A stretch of 54,877 nt of DNA from Paradesertivirga sp965650335 (GTDB lineage Bacteria; Bacteroidota; Bacteroidia; Sphingobacteriales; Sphingobacteriaceae). The first letter of the stretch is position 1. Each line of letters begins with the position of its first letter. A model generated the notes under the pieces. The model did not search any database. It saw nothing but the letters and a program-made list of their open reading frames with translations, and had not been told where the DNA came from. The translations under genes were made by a program, and so were the position numbers. The stretch lies in NCBI GenBank assembly GCA_965650335.1, contig CBFGOI010000019.1:1-54877 (forward strand), read 5' to 3'. Below are positions 1-9,600 of the stretch, piece after piece.

Positions 1-813
1 AACCTTTAAATCCTCTCGATTTGTAATCGCCGAATCGACATAGGCGGACAGTGGTTTAATATCTAAAGAGGGATTATCAAATTTTATTTGCACTTCAGTA
101 TTTTCCGGAAGGCCGAGAAGAATATTAAGATTGTAGTTAACGATCTTTTTATTAGTCTCAAGATCAAGGGCTGTTAATTGTACATTGTTTTGCTGCAACT
201 GAAATCGTAAAACATCATTTTTAGTCACCAATCCCTCTTTAAAGAATTGCTGCGCCTGTAAAAGCTGCTGTGTTACAGCTTCAGCATTTTGTTTAATGAT
301 ATTTTGGCTTTGTTGAACTCTGTACAAGTTATAGCAGGCATTTAATATACTATAGGCAATTGCGTCTTGCTGTCTATCCGCATCCAGTTTTGCTACTTCT
401 GTTAAAATGTTCGTTGATTCTTTAGCATACCTAAGTTTGTTGCCGGCAAATAACAGCTGTTGGACAGAGACGGTTCCTATAAATGCATCTGCACTTGAAG
501 GTAGTTTCAATGCTTTACTATCGGGGTCGTTGGATAACTTAAATTCGGAGCTTAAAAAATTTGCATGATTATAAGCATAGCTTGCACTAGCTTTCGGTAA
601 TGCTTCGTCAGCTGTTTGATGATATCTTGAAATTGCTTCGTCGATTTTTACCTTAGAAAGCTTTAAGGCCTTACTGTTTGACATACCTAATTCAATCGCT
701 TCTTGCACCGACAATACTTTTGTTTGCTGAGCATGGGAGTTAATTGACGCGAAAAAAAGAAAAGCTAGCGCAGGTAATTTCAAAAAATAACCTTTTAAAG
801 GCTTGTACTTCAT
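1..813 (-). CDS. TolC-family outer-membrane efflux protein (partial, C-terminus beyond the window)
   Basis: I translated 271 codons leading off the left edge. The protein starts with a signal peptide (MKYKPLKGYF, then a hydrophobic stretch ending SHAQ), followed by VLSVQEAIELGMSNSKALKLSK, the usual first helix of TolC-like proteins, and long Gln/Ala/Asn-rich helices. TolC-family proteins form trimeric outer-membrane exit ducts for tripartite efflux pumps or type I secretion. The start codon lies 5 bases after the stop of the TetR gene on the same strand, so the two are almost certainly co-transcribed. The inner-membrane and adaptor subunits would be expected further left. The substrate cannot be told. 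Confidence 0.88.
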   Translation of the reverse strand, partial: MKYKPLKGYFLKLPALAFLFFASINSHAQQTKVLSVQEAIELGMSNSKALKLSKVKIDEAISRYHQTADEALPKASASYAYNHANFLSSEFKLSNDPDSKALKLPSSADAFIGTVSVQQLLFAGNKLRYAKESTNILTEVAKLDADRQQDAIAYSILNACYNLYRVQQSQNIIKQNAEAVTQQLLQAQQFFKEGLVTKNDVLRFQLQQNNVQLTALDLETNKKIVNYNLNILLGLPENTEVQIKFDNPSLDIKPLSAYVDSAITNREDLKV

Positions 814-818
814 AATAA

Positions 819-1445
819 TTATATTTTCCTTAAATGAGCATTTAATAGATCTTGTAAATGTTTCTTCACCCGGGGTTTGATTTCCGTTTCAATAACTTCC
901 TGATCCTGCAGATCTTTATCCAAGAGCAGGGAAGCAACAGGACTAAGGCTTATCAGGTAGTAGTTAGTGCCGAAAATAGTTGCAACGGTGAGTTCAACAT
1001 CTACTTCTCTGAAGCTGCCGTTTTTAATTCCCTCACTTAAAATTTTACGGACTTCATTGGTGTTTTTCAGCATGTGCTGAGTAAGAAACTCGCCGGTTTC
1101 TGAACGTTTTTGTAATGACATTTCACGTTGTATCAACTTGTGAAAGCAATTTTGAGTTAAAATTTTACCACTGTATATTTCAACAAAGTGGTTTAATTTA
1201 TCCCATGAGGAGATATCCTTTTCGTTTAATTCTGTCAGTACCTGATGAAAGCCTTTAAATCTACGTTCAAGAACTCCCTTATAAACTCCTTCTTTTGAGC
1301 CAAAGTAATAGTTCAACATAGCAATGTTTACTCCGGCCTCGCTCGCGATCAGCCGCGTGGATGCCCCGTCGTAACCATGAAGTGAAAAGAGTTTTTCAGC
1401 AGTATCCAGAATAAGATCTTTCTTGTCGGCCTTGATTTCTTTCAT
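819..1445 (-). CDS. TetR/AcrR-family transcriptional repressor
   Basis: This 208-residue protein has the N-terminal helix-turn-helix of the TetR family: ILDTAEKLFSLHGYDGASTR, then IASEAGVNIAMLNYYFGSKEGVY at about residues 12-57. The C-terminal ligand domain is generic. TetR repressors bind palindromic operators and release them on binding a small molecule. It leads an operon with a TolC-like gene, so it probably controls an efflux system and itself. A perfect palindrome starts 5 bases upstream of its ATG and overlaps a -7 box, which fits autorepression. The inducer is unknown. Confidence 0.9.
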   Translation of the reverse strand: MKEIKADKKDLILDTAEKLFSLHGYDGASTRLIASEAGVNIAMLNYYFGSKEGVYKGVLERRFKGFHQVLTELNEKDISSWDKLNHFVEIYSGKILTQNCFHKLIQREMSLQKRSETGEFLTQHMLKNTNEVRKILSEGIKNGSFREVDVELTVATIFGTNYYLISLSPVASLLLDKDLQDQEVIETEIKPRVKKHLQDLLNAHLRKI

Positions 1446-1449
1446 GATG

Positions 1450-1478
1450 CAAAACTAATCAATCGATTGATTAGTTTT
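1450..1478 (-). promoter_or_regulatory. TetR operator palindrome overlapping the -7 box of the TetR-TolC promoter
   Basis: Positions 1451-1478 are a perfect 28-bp palindrome; each half reads AAAACTAATCAATC from the outside in. On the minus strand its edge gives TAGTTTTG (1450-1457), an exact match to the Bacteroidetes -7 element TAnnTTTG. Four bases separate that box from the ATG at 1445. Binding of a dimeric repressor here would block RNA polymerase directly. No clear -33 element was found. That the neighbouring TetR binds it is inference. Confidence 0.8.
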
Positions 1479-1526
1479 TAATGATATCGCTGGTTTTTAT
1501 TTTAATGACATGTTGCCAACAATTCT

Positions 1527-1534
1527 TACTTTTG
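1527..1534 (+). promoter_or_regulatory. Candidate -7 box (TACTTTTG) for the small membrane protein
   Basis: TACTTTTG matches TAnnTTTG exactly and lies 14 bases before the ATG at 1549. If used, transcription begins near 1538, which rules out the in-frame ATG at 1510. No convincing -33 element was seen. Confidence 0.5.
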
Positions 1535-1548
1535 GAAAAAAAGACAAA

Positions 1549-1731
1549 ATGGGAGCACAGGAAAAAGATAATCAAGATTACGGACTATATTTTCTTTTGG
1601 CGGCAATTTGCGGAATAGCAACAGCCTGGGTTATTACAGGATCAATTTTATGGATCTTTGTAGGGGCTCTTTTAGGTTTGCTGACGGCAGGATTGTTTGT
1701 TAACGTGATCGTTAAGGGCAAAAGAGATTAG
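1549..1731 (+). CDS. Small two-helix membrane protein, function unknown
   Basis: This is a 60-residue protein with a charged N-terminus (MGAQEKDNQDYG), two predicted membrane helices (about residues 11-28 and 31-50) joined by a short turn, and a basic end (KGKRD). I do not recognise a family with certainty; the shape recalls small AtpZ/AtpI-like or general Bacteroidetes membrane proteins. An upstream in-frame ATG at 1510 would add 13 residues, but a -7 box at 1527-1534 argues for the start used here. It stands alone, divergent from the TetR operon and convergent with cphA. Confidence 0.6.
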   Translation: MGAQEKDNQDYGLYFLLAAICGIATAWVITGSILWIFVGALLGLLTAGLFVNVIVKGKRD

Positions 1732-1736
1732 GTTTA

Positions 1737-1771
1737 AAAAAATAAAGCGTCCCAAACTAGCCGGGACGCTT
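1737..1771 (-). terminator. Rho-independent terminator of cphA
   Basis: A 9-bp perfect stem (AAGCGTCCC, 1745-1753, with GGGACGCTT, 1763-1771) encloses a 9-base loop. Read on the minus strand it is followed by a T-rich run (TTTATTTTTTT), so it mainly ends cphA transcription, about 90 bases past its stop. It could also slow messages from the small plus-strand gene. Confidence 0.8.
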
Positions 1772-1863
1772 CAACCTAAACCTTATCACAATTAAACCAA
1801 TTTTACTTGGTTTATATAGATAACGCGGTGTATTCCGATTTGTTTTAAAGATTTTATTTTTTT

Positions 1864-4488
1864 TTATTTTTTTTCAAACAGTTCTAAATCTTGAAGATTC
1901 TTTACTTTCTTAAAGGAATCATAAATAGAGCTGCTGGTGATTGTAAGCAACTCGCCCGACTTCATTTTACCTATCACATAATCCCATGCTTGTCTACTAT
2001 TTTCCATTACCCTGTAGGGGATGTGCGGTTTCACTTCAAGAAGTCCCTCTATCAATAACCCGGCGATTTCTTCCGGAGTTCTGCCTCTAAGATAATTTTC
2101 TTGGCAAATCACCACCTCATCAAAAAGTTTTGCTGCCTGCCGACCCATTTCGCGAATGTCATCATCTCTTCTGTCTCCTGTCCCGGCAATTACCCCGGTA
2201 TAGAAAGATGCGTTCACACTTGTTAAAAAGCCCTGAATTCCTTTCAGGCCGTCGGGGTTATGAGCATAATCGACAAGAATTTTGTAATCTTTAAACTCAA
2301 AAAGATTCATTCTGCCTGGAGTGTGTGTGGGTGATGGAGAAAAGGATTCGAGCGCAACCCGAATGTCTTCGGTTTTAAAACCCCACAAAAATACTGCAAG
2401 ACTTGCGGCCAGCGCATTTTGGATCATAAAGTCAACCGTTCCCCTGAAAGTGATCGGGATGTTAGTGGTTTTAGCGATTTTTATTTTCCAGTCGCCCTTT
2501 TTGATAGTAAAATATCCATTGTCGCAAAAGGCAGCCACACCACCTGCTTTGCAATGCTTTTCAACCACGGGGTTGTTTTCGCTCATGCTAAAATAGGCCA
2601 CATTGCAGTGTTTGGTTTGCTTTCCAATTTTTACGCAGTATTCATTATCGGCATTTAAAATAGCCCATCCATCGTTTTTTACTGATTCAATTACAACCTG
2701 TTTCACCCAGGCCAAATCGTCCAGAGTATGGATATCTGAGATTCCGAGATGGTCTTCCTGAATATTGGTCAGCACTGCAATATCACATTCATTAAATGCT
2801 AAGCCGGCCCGAAGTATTCCACCCCGGGCTGTTTCCAACACGGCAAATTCCACCGTTGGGTCTTTCAACACAAATTCAGCACTTACAGGACCTGTGGTGT
2901 CCCCCTTGGTCATCAGAGAATTCTGAATATAAATCCCGTCCGATGTAGTGTATCCAACCCTGTAGCCATTATTTTTAATAATATGCGCTATAAGCCGGGT
3001 GGTAGTGGTTTTTCCGTTGGTTCCTGTTATAGAAATGATTGGAATTTTCGACGACTTGCCCGGGGGGTACATCATATCAAGCACCGGGGCAGCAACATTT
3101 CTCGGGCGGCCTTCGCTCGGTGCCAGATGCATTCGAAATCCCGGCGCTGCGTTTACTTCAAGTACAACTCCGCCGGTTTCTTCTAAAGGTTCTGACAAGT
3201 TATCAGCCATAATATCTATTCCGCAGATATTTAAACCAATTACTTTGGCGATACGCTCGCATACAAACACATTTTGTGGATGAACAATGTCAGTAACATC
3301 TATCGAAGTACCACCTGTACTAAGATTTGCGGTCGACTTTAAGTAGACGATCTCATCTTTTTTGGGAACAGTGTCTAAGGTGTAATTTTGTTTTTTTAAC
3401 AGATCAAGAGTATCGCGGTCCACCGAAATTAAAGTGAGTACATTTTCATGTCCATAGCCGCGGCGTGGATCTTTGTTTTCCAGATCGATCAAATGCTGAA
3501 TTGAAGTGTGCCCGTCGCCAATGATATGTGCCGGAACACGTTTTGCTGCGGCCACCATTTTATTATCAATTACTAAAACTCTAAAATCATGCCCCGTGAT
3601 AAAGCGTTCGACGATCACTGTTCGCGAATATTTTTGCGCATAGCGGAAAGCATCGTAAGCATCCTCCTCGGTTTGGATATTAATAGATGCACCTTTACCA
3701 TGATTGCCATCCAAGGGTTTAAAGACCAGCGGAAATCCAAGATCTTCTATCGCACCTTTTAAATCAGCTTCACTGCTAATAGCCACTCCCTCGGCAACAG
3801 GGATCGCTTGTTCTTTCAGCAGCTTTTTGGTGTCGTCTTTGTTACCTGCCAAATCCACAGCAATACTGCTGGTTTTATCTGTCAGCGTTGCTCGAAAACG
3901 CACCTGATTTTTACCGTAGCCTAATTGAACAAGGGATTGGGAGTTTAACCTGATATAGGGAATACCACGTTTACGTGCTTCGTCAATAATTGATCCTGTG
4001 CTTGGTCCGAAGCGTACAAGATCCCGCATTTTGCGCATTTCAGTGATATCGGCTTCAATATCATAATCATTCGCATCCGCTAAAGCTTTTGCAATTTCCA
4101 CGGCTTTGTCTGCAGCATACATACCCACGCTTTCCTCGATATATTCGAATACAACGTTGTATATGCCGGTTATTTTTGTGCTGCGTGTTCTCCCAAACCC
4201 GGCGTCCATGCCGGCCAGTGTTTGTATTTCAAGTGCAATATGCTCAATAACATGCCCCATCCAGGTGCCTTCATCTACCCTTTCAAAAAAGCCGCCTTCA
4301 TATCCGGGAGAACAAAAATGTGTGTACAAGCTGGGAATAAGCTTCTCAAGCCGATTGCGAAAACCTGAAATTTCATTTGTCGGCTTATGCTCAAACTCTT
4401 GAAGATCCAATTTCATTTGAATCAGCTGATGGCGTTTTATAGACCAGATATTTGGGCCTCGTAGTGCTTGAATACTTAAGATCTTCAT
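1864..4488 (-). CDS. cphA: Cyanophycin synthetase
   Basis: CphA builds cyanophycin, a polymer with an aspartate backbone and arginine side chains, from Asp, Arg and ATP in the cytoplasm. The 874 residues match the usual length of CphA1 enzymes. An N-terminal domain is followed by an ATP-grasp module (FKPLDGNHGKGAS near residue 257; metal-binding EVNAAPGFRMH near 447) and then a Mur-ligase-like module with the P-loop GTNGKTTTT near residue 488, VLETARGGILR and DYAHNPDG. Both ATP sites look intact. It is transcribed away from cphB and iaaA, with about 120 bases between, so storage and breakdown could be controlled from one intergenic region. Confidence 0.95.
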   Translation of the reverse strand: MKILSIQALRGPNIWSIKRHQLIQMKLDLQEFEHKPTNEISGFRNRLEKLIPSLYTHFCSPGYEGGFFERVDEGTWMGHVIEHIALEIQTLAGMDAGFGRTRSTKITGIYNVVFEYIEESVGMYAADKAVEIAKALADANDYDIEADITEMRKMRDLVRFGPSTGSIIDEARKRGIPYIRLNSQSLVQLGYGKNQVRFRATLTDKTSSIAVDLAGNKDDTKKLLKEQAIPVAEGVAISSEADLKGAIEDLGFPLVFKPLDGNHGKGASINIQTEEDAYDAFRYAQKYSRTVIVERFITGHDFRVLVIDNKMVAAAKRVPAHIIGDGHTSIQHLIDLENKDPRRGYGHENVLTLISVDRDTLDLLKKQNYTLDTVPKKDEIVYLKSTANLSTGGTSIDVTDIVHPQNVFVCERIAKVIGLNICGIDIMADNLSEPLEETGGVVLEVNAAPGFRMHLAPSEGRPRNVAAPVLDMMYPPGKSSKIPIISITGTNGKTTTTRLIAHIIKNNGYRVGYTTSDGIYIQNSLMTKGDTTGPVSAEFVLKDPTVEFAVLETARGGILRAGLAFNECDIAVLTNIQEDHLGISDIHTLDDLAWVKQVVIESVKNDGWAILNADNEYCVKIGKQTKHCNVAYFSMSENNPVVEKHCKAGGVAAFCDNGYFTIKKGDWKIKIAKTTNIPITFRGTVDFMIQNALAASLAVFLWGFKTEDIRVALESFSPSPTHTPGRMNLFEFKDYKILVDYAHNPDGLKGIQGFLTSVNASFYTGVIAGTGDRRDDDIREMGRQAAKLFDEVVICQENYLRGRTPEEIAGLLIEGLLEVKPHIPYRVMENSRQAWDYVIGKMKSGELLTITSSSIYDSFKKVKNLQDLELFEKK

Positions 4489-4609
4489 AAAAAAAATGTC
4501 AGGTTTAATTCAGTAAAATAGATAACGACAAGAATTTGAAAACAGTTTTAGGCTCACCCTAAAAACTTATTGGGCCCATATTTGATATATTTATATACTA
4601 TTGAGAAAT

Positions 4610-5518
4610 ATGGTCCCAAAAGGCAAGCTAATTATTATCGGAGGTGCTGTTGATTTAGGAAGTTCTTTGAGTTATAACGACAATATAAGTCATCCGCATT
4701 ATGTGAAATTTTTCGAGAAAGGAATTTTAAGACGCATTATTACCGAATCCGCAAAGGGCACAGACTCTGTCGTGGAAGTGATTACTACGGCTTCAAAAAT
4801 CCCGGAATTAGTAGGTACAGAATATATAAAGTCTTTCAATCAACTTCAGTTAACTAACGTGCATGTTCTTGACATAAGAAGTCGCGAACAAGCAAATGCG
4901 CCTGATACTCTGGCCCGTGTGCGAAATGCAGATGTTGTTATGTTTTCAGGAGGTGATCAGCTACGGTTAACTGCAATTTTTGGAGGGACAGAGTTTTTAC
5001 GAATACTTAAAACCCGGTACAAAGAAGAGAACTTTATTATTGCAGGTACCTCTGCGGGTGCAGCAGCCGCCTCTTCAAATATGATTTACCGTGGCAGCAG
5101 CAGCGAAGCTTTAATTAAAGGAGAAATACAGATCACCGGAGGTTTAGGCTTGATCGACGATGTGATTGTTGATACTCACTTTGTGCAGCGGGGAAGAATT
5201 GGCCGGTTGTTTTATGCTGTAGCCACAAACCCGGGTATGTTGGGTATTGGCCTGGGCGAAGATGCCGGACTTTTAATTACCGAAGGGGTAACTTTAGAAG
5301 CAATAGGCTCGGGATTGACAATTTTAGTTGATGGACGGTATATAAGCGAAACTAATATTTATGATATAGAAATTGGTTCGCCGGTTTCGATTGATAATCT
5401 AAAAGTTCATGTAATGTCGATTTTTGATAAATATGACCTACATAGCCATGAATTAACAATAAATAAAGCCATCAAAGTTGAAGAGGAAGTTTACCTGAAA
5501 ATGAAAGATAAAGACTAA
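4610..5518 (+). CDS. cphB: Cyanophycinase
   Basis: CphB is a serine exopeptidase (family S51) that releases beta-Asp-Arg dipeptides from cyanophycin. The 302-residue protein opens with KGKLIIIGGAVDLG and has the nucleophile motif GTSAGAAAASSN, with Ser148 as the expected catalytic residue, plus the downstream DTHFVQRGRIGRL block typical of the family. I use the ATG at 4610; a TTG at 4601 is in frame but adds only three residues. No signal peptide is present, so it acts in the cytoplasm on internal reserves. Only two bases separate its stop from iaaA, a clear operon. Confidence 0.95.
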   Translation: MVPKGKLIIIGGAVDLGSSLSYNDNISHPHYVKFFEKGILRRIITESAKGTDSVVEVITTASKIPELVGTEYIKSFNQLQLTNVHVLDIRSREQANAPDTLARVRNADVVMFSGGDQLRLTAIFGGTEFLRILKTRYKEENFIIAGTSAGAAAASSNMIYRGSSSEALIKGEIQITGGLGLIDDVIVDTHFVQRGRIGRLFYAVATNPGMLGIGLGEDAGLLITEGVTLEAIGSGLTILVDGRYISETNIYDIEIGSPVSIDNLKVHVMSIFDKYDLHSHELTINKAIKVEEEVYLKMKDKD

Positions 5519-5520
5519 AA

Positions 5521-6369
5521 ATGGAAGCGAAAGTGGGTATTCATGGTGGGTTTTTTAGCGAGTCGACCGATAGTGAAGAGGTTAAAATTGAAAAGCAAAA
5601 TGCTCTCAAAGAGATCATTGAAAAGACACGCAATTACCTGGAAACCCATTCTGCACTCGATACAGTTGTTTATGGAGTTTCTTTATTAGAAGACTGTGAA
5701 TTGTTCAACGCGGGTTTGGGATCGCAAATTCAAAGCGATGGTAAAATACGTTTAAGTGCATCTTTAATGGATGGGTTTACGAAAAAGTTTTCGGGTGTAA
5801 TTAATATTCAAGATGTTAAAAATCCCGTTCTAATCGCTAAAAAGCTGATGGATTTCGATGATAGAGTATTAAGTGGCGCCGAAGCACTCAACTTTGCCCG
5901 CGAAATTGGTTTTGAACATTATAATTCAGAAACACCATTAAGAAAGCAGCAGTATTTAAAGAAATTAAATGAATCTGTTCAAAAAGGAACCGTTGGTTGC
6001 GTTGCGATTGATAAAGACGGCAGATTGGCTGCCGCTACCTCCACCGGTGGCAAAGGCTTTGAAATTCCCGGGAGGGTTAGCGATTCGGCAACTGTTGCAG
6101 GCAACTACGCAAACGATTTTGTTGCTGTGTCTTGCACTGGCGTTGGAGAAGATATTGTAAGCGGAGCCCTGGCGGCGAAAATCGCTACGCGTATGATCGA
6201 TGGCTTCACTTTAAAAGATGCCTGCGATAAATCCATGGCTGAACTAAAGCCATTTGATGGTTTCGCCGGTGTTATTTGTATTTCCTCCAAGGGCGAAATT
6301 TACCATACAGATTCTCATCCGTATATGGTTTGGGCGTATTTTGACAAAGAGGCGGTGGTGTTTGGGTAG
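5521..6369 (+). CDS. iaaA: Isoaspartyl peptidase / plant-type L-asparaginase (Ntn hydrolase)
   Basis: This enzyme splits beta-aspartyl dipeptides, here most likely beta-Asp-Arg from CphB, into free Asp and Arg. The family is made as a precursor that cuts itself; the motif KGTVGCVAID puts the new N-terminal nucleophile at Thr157. Substrate-binding signatures RVSDSATVAGNYAND and SCTGVGED follow. At 282 residues it is slightly short for the family but nothing essential seems lost. No signal peptide is seen. The two-base spacing after cphB supports a two-step breakdown pathway. Confidence 0.92.
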   Translation: MEAKVGIHGGFFSESTDSEEVKIEKQNALKEIIEKTRNYLETHSALDTVVYGVSLLEDCELFNAGLGSQIQSDGKIRLSASLMDGFTKKFSGVINIQDVKNPVLIAKKLMDFDDRVLSGAEALNFAREIGFEHYNSETPLRKQQYLKKLNESVQKGTVGCVAIDKDGRLAAATSTGGKGFEIPGRVSDSATVAGNYANDFVAVSCTGVGEDIVSGALAAKIATRMIDGFTLKDACDKSMAELKPFDGFAGVICISSKGEIYHTDSHPYMVWAYFDKEAVVFG

Positions 6370-6541
6370 AGTTAGTTTATCCAGCAGCATTATTTTCACA
6401 TTTTTGGATCTTACTTAAGCGGACATTTCTTTTTGTTTCAGCTTGATTCTCGTCTGGCTCTCAGACCCCTATTGCCCGAAAATAATAATTTGTCCCCCTA
6501 CTTAAACTAAATTAACCCTTATATACGCCAGGCAACATACT

Positions 6542-6549
6542 TATGTTTG
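6542..6549 (+). promoter_or_regulatory. Candidate -7 box (TATGTTTG) for the large glycosidase
   Basis: TATGTTTG matches TAnnTTTG and lies 58 bases before the ATG at 6608. The rest of the 238-base gap after iaaA (6370-6607) is AT-rich without a clear terminator. No good -33 element was found. Confidence 0.4.
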
Positions 6550-6607
6550 TTTTGCTAATCCGCTGCTCGTTTAATTAAATTTTTTATCCAATTATTAACC
6601 CCTTGTT

Positions 6608-9600
6608 ATGAAAAAACTTTTACTTTTTGTAATTGCTATGGTCTGCTTGTTCAGTTTTGATCTAGCAGCACAAGTTCCCAATTTACCTACGAAAGCAAGC
6701 CTTAGCGAAACCATTTTATCTTCACGCGCATTTTCAAATGGGACGCAGACAGATACGGTTGTAAAACAGCGTCCGATAGCGAATGATTACACGCTGGAAG
6801 TTGTTGCAAAAGTTAATTCTGCGACGGGTCGCGGGCTTGATATTGAAGCACGGAATGCGATGGTTAAAGGATTTAGGCTGTCGCTGGATGCTTCTGTTTT
6901 AAAGTGGACATCTTCCTTAAACTCAAGCACAGCTTTAACTTCGTCGGATGCGGGCAAGAGTCAAACCATCCGCATAGCGGTAAAAGACCAATCGGCACAT
7001 ATTTATCAAAATGGTGTTTTTGTGCAAACTCAGGCACTTTCAACTATCAAAGATATCGTGGGGGGGGTTGAATCGGATAACCTGTTGAACACAAGCAAGG
7101 GGCCAAATCTAGTTTCAAACTGGGCAGGTACCGCGCCCAATAATACTGGCCGCCCGAGTGATTATGGCTGGGCTTATACAGGTACCACTGTAAACCTTTT
7201 TAATACGGCAAATTCAGGAAGCGGCATCAGATATATGGATATAAATGCCTCGTCGGGAAGCAATGTGCATTTGTACAATGGCAGCCCATACGTTGGCCGC
7301 TTAATGTTTATCAGATGGGATGGTTCAGCCTATCAAAATGCATGCTTTAGCTATCCGGTAACGCTAGAAGCTAATAAGACGTATGATTTTTCGATGCTTC
7401 ATGCTTATGTTACAAATGCTACAGGCGGCAAAGCGATAACTGTAGGAATTGGAAAAACGACTGCAACCAGCGGCAGATTTGCTTCCCATGTGTTTAATAC
7501 CAGTGGAACTAAAGTCTTTAAAAAAGAAAACTTCGTTTTTACCTCTCAGGAAGCAGGACAATACTATTTAACGTTTACGGGTAATTGGGCATTATTCTCA
7601 ATTGCAGAATTAGCAGTAAATAAAATTGATGTAAACCCGAGGTTCGTTTTTGGTAAGGACTATCCAAGTGGCGCTGTCGATATGGAAATTTCCTCGGTAA
7701 CTTACGAGGAAGGTGCTTATGCCCCTTCGGAAGTTGTGACCGAGCCGCAGCAGAATGTGATGATAAGCGGCAATGTGGTTTACATGCTGCCTTCGTTCAA
7801 TAAGAATTTCATTGTATCCGGAAAAACTGATTTTCACCTTACAGGAGAAACTACGCCACTCATAAATTCGTCGGTTGAATTAAATTCCGACGATGCCTGG
7901 TTGTTTTTCGACAATATAAAACCTTCAATTGTTGTTTCAGATTGGCTTGCTCAAGTCACCATAAACGGTTCTCCGGCGGCCAATAATCCAAATGTGCGAA
8001 TCAGTATTTATAAAAATGGTACGGTAATTATCCCCAATGGAAATCAGATCTCAAGCCGGGCCTTGCAGGTGTTTGATCAACCGAACCTGGGCGGAACCGG
8101 AAGATCATTTGAAATCGAAAAGTACCACAATAGTTTAGGCGATTTTGATAATAAGATTCGATCCTTCAAATTAAGCCGTGGTTATATGGCTACCCTGGCC
8201 AATAACGCCGACGGATCCGGCTACAGCCGCGTATTTATTGCTAACGACGCTGACCTGATTATCAATACCATGCCTCTGGGTTTAGATACCACAGTTTCTT
8301 TTATCCGTGTATTTAAATGGGATTGGCCCAGTAAAAAAGGCAAGGCCGGATGGTCGCCTGCTAAACTAAATGCAACCTGGTATTACGACTGGAACATAGG
8401 GGGCGGCCCTTCAAGCGACTACGAGTATGCAATTATTCGTCAAAATGCAGGCTGGCCTTCGTGGACGGACATAAATAATAAAAAGAATGTGAACCATCTC
8501 CTCGGATTTAACGAGCCGGACAGGCCCGATCAATCTAATATGACTGTTGATGAAGCTATCGCCCAATGGCCTGAAATGATGAAGTCGGGACTGCGAATCG
8601 GTTCGCCTGCACCTGCCAGTCCTCATTCAAGCTGGATTACAGATTTTCTTACTAAATGCAACGAGTTTAATTACCGTGTTGATTATGTAGCTATACATTG
8701 TTATTGGGGAGGATTAACACCTTCGCAATGGTACTCGCAATTGAAGAGTATTTACGATAGAGTTAAACGCCCTCTGTGGATTACAGAATGGAATAATGGC
8801 GCAAATTGGACCACAGAAAGTTGGCCTTCAGATCAGACAGCTCAGTTTGAGAAGCAATATAACGACATAAAAGGCATTTTGCAGGTGCTTGATACTGCAT
8901 CGTTTGTTGAACGCTATGCCATATACGATTGGGTAGAGAATAAAAGAGCGATGGTATTGGGCGATACACTTACACTTGCAGGTAAATACTATGCTGCCAA
9001 TAAATCGGATTTTGCCTATCGCTCGAACAAAGCATACGTTCATAACTGGAAACTTATATCTCCACTGCTATCCAGCAAAATAAACAACGAGGATTATTTT
9101 AAAGTTACCCTTAGCTGGAAAGATTTGAATGGAGAATTGGGTTCGAAATATATTTTAGAGAGGAAAGTTAACGGCGTAGACCCCGATTTTCTGCCTGTTT
9201 ATGAAATTCAAGGGTATGTCAAAGGAAGCACTCTGAGCTATGTTGATAGTGTGTTCGATAAAGCAACTTATAGAGTAAAGGCATTTAATGTTGGAGGAGA
9301 TCAGTTTGTCTATTCATCAACTTTTGATGTACTGAGAGATGCCGCTCCTGTTGCTCCAACAAGTCTCACCGGTGAGGTGCTTTCGTCATCAATAACCAAA
9401 CTGAACTGGAACGCTGGCACAAACGCCCGCTCTTATAATCTAAAACGGTCGCTGAATGAAGCTGGCCCTTTTGAAACAATTTATGGAAGAACAACTCAGC
9501 TTGTTTACCAGGACACTACTTTAGTCCCTTCAACTGATTATTATTATGCGGTTACGTCACTAAATTCAGCTGGCGAGAGCATCAATTCGGCAATCTTAAA

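Noticed and set aside
4489..4609. Possible regulator site between cphA and cphB
   Set aside because: No clear palindrome or ArgR-like box could be picked out by eye; only AT-rich sequence typical of divergent promoters.
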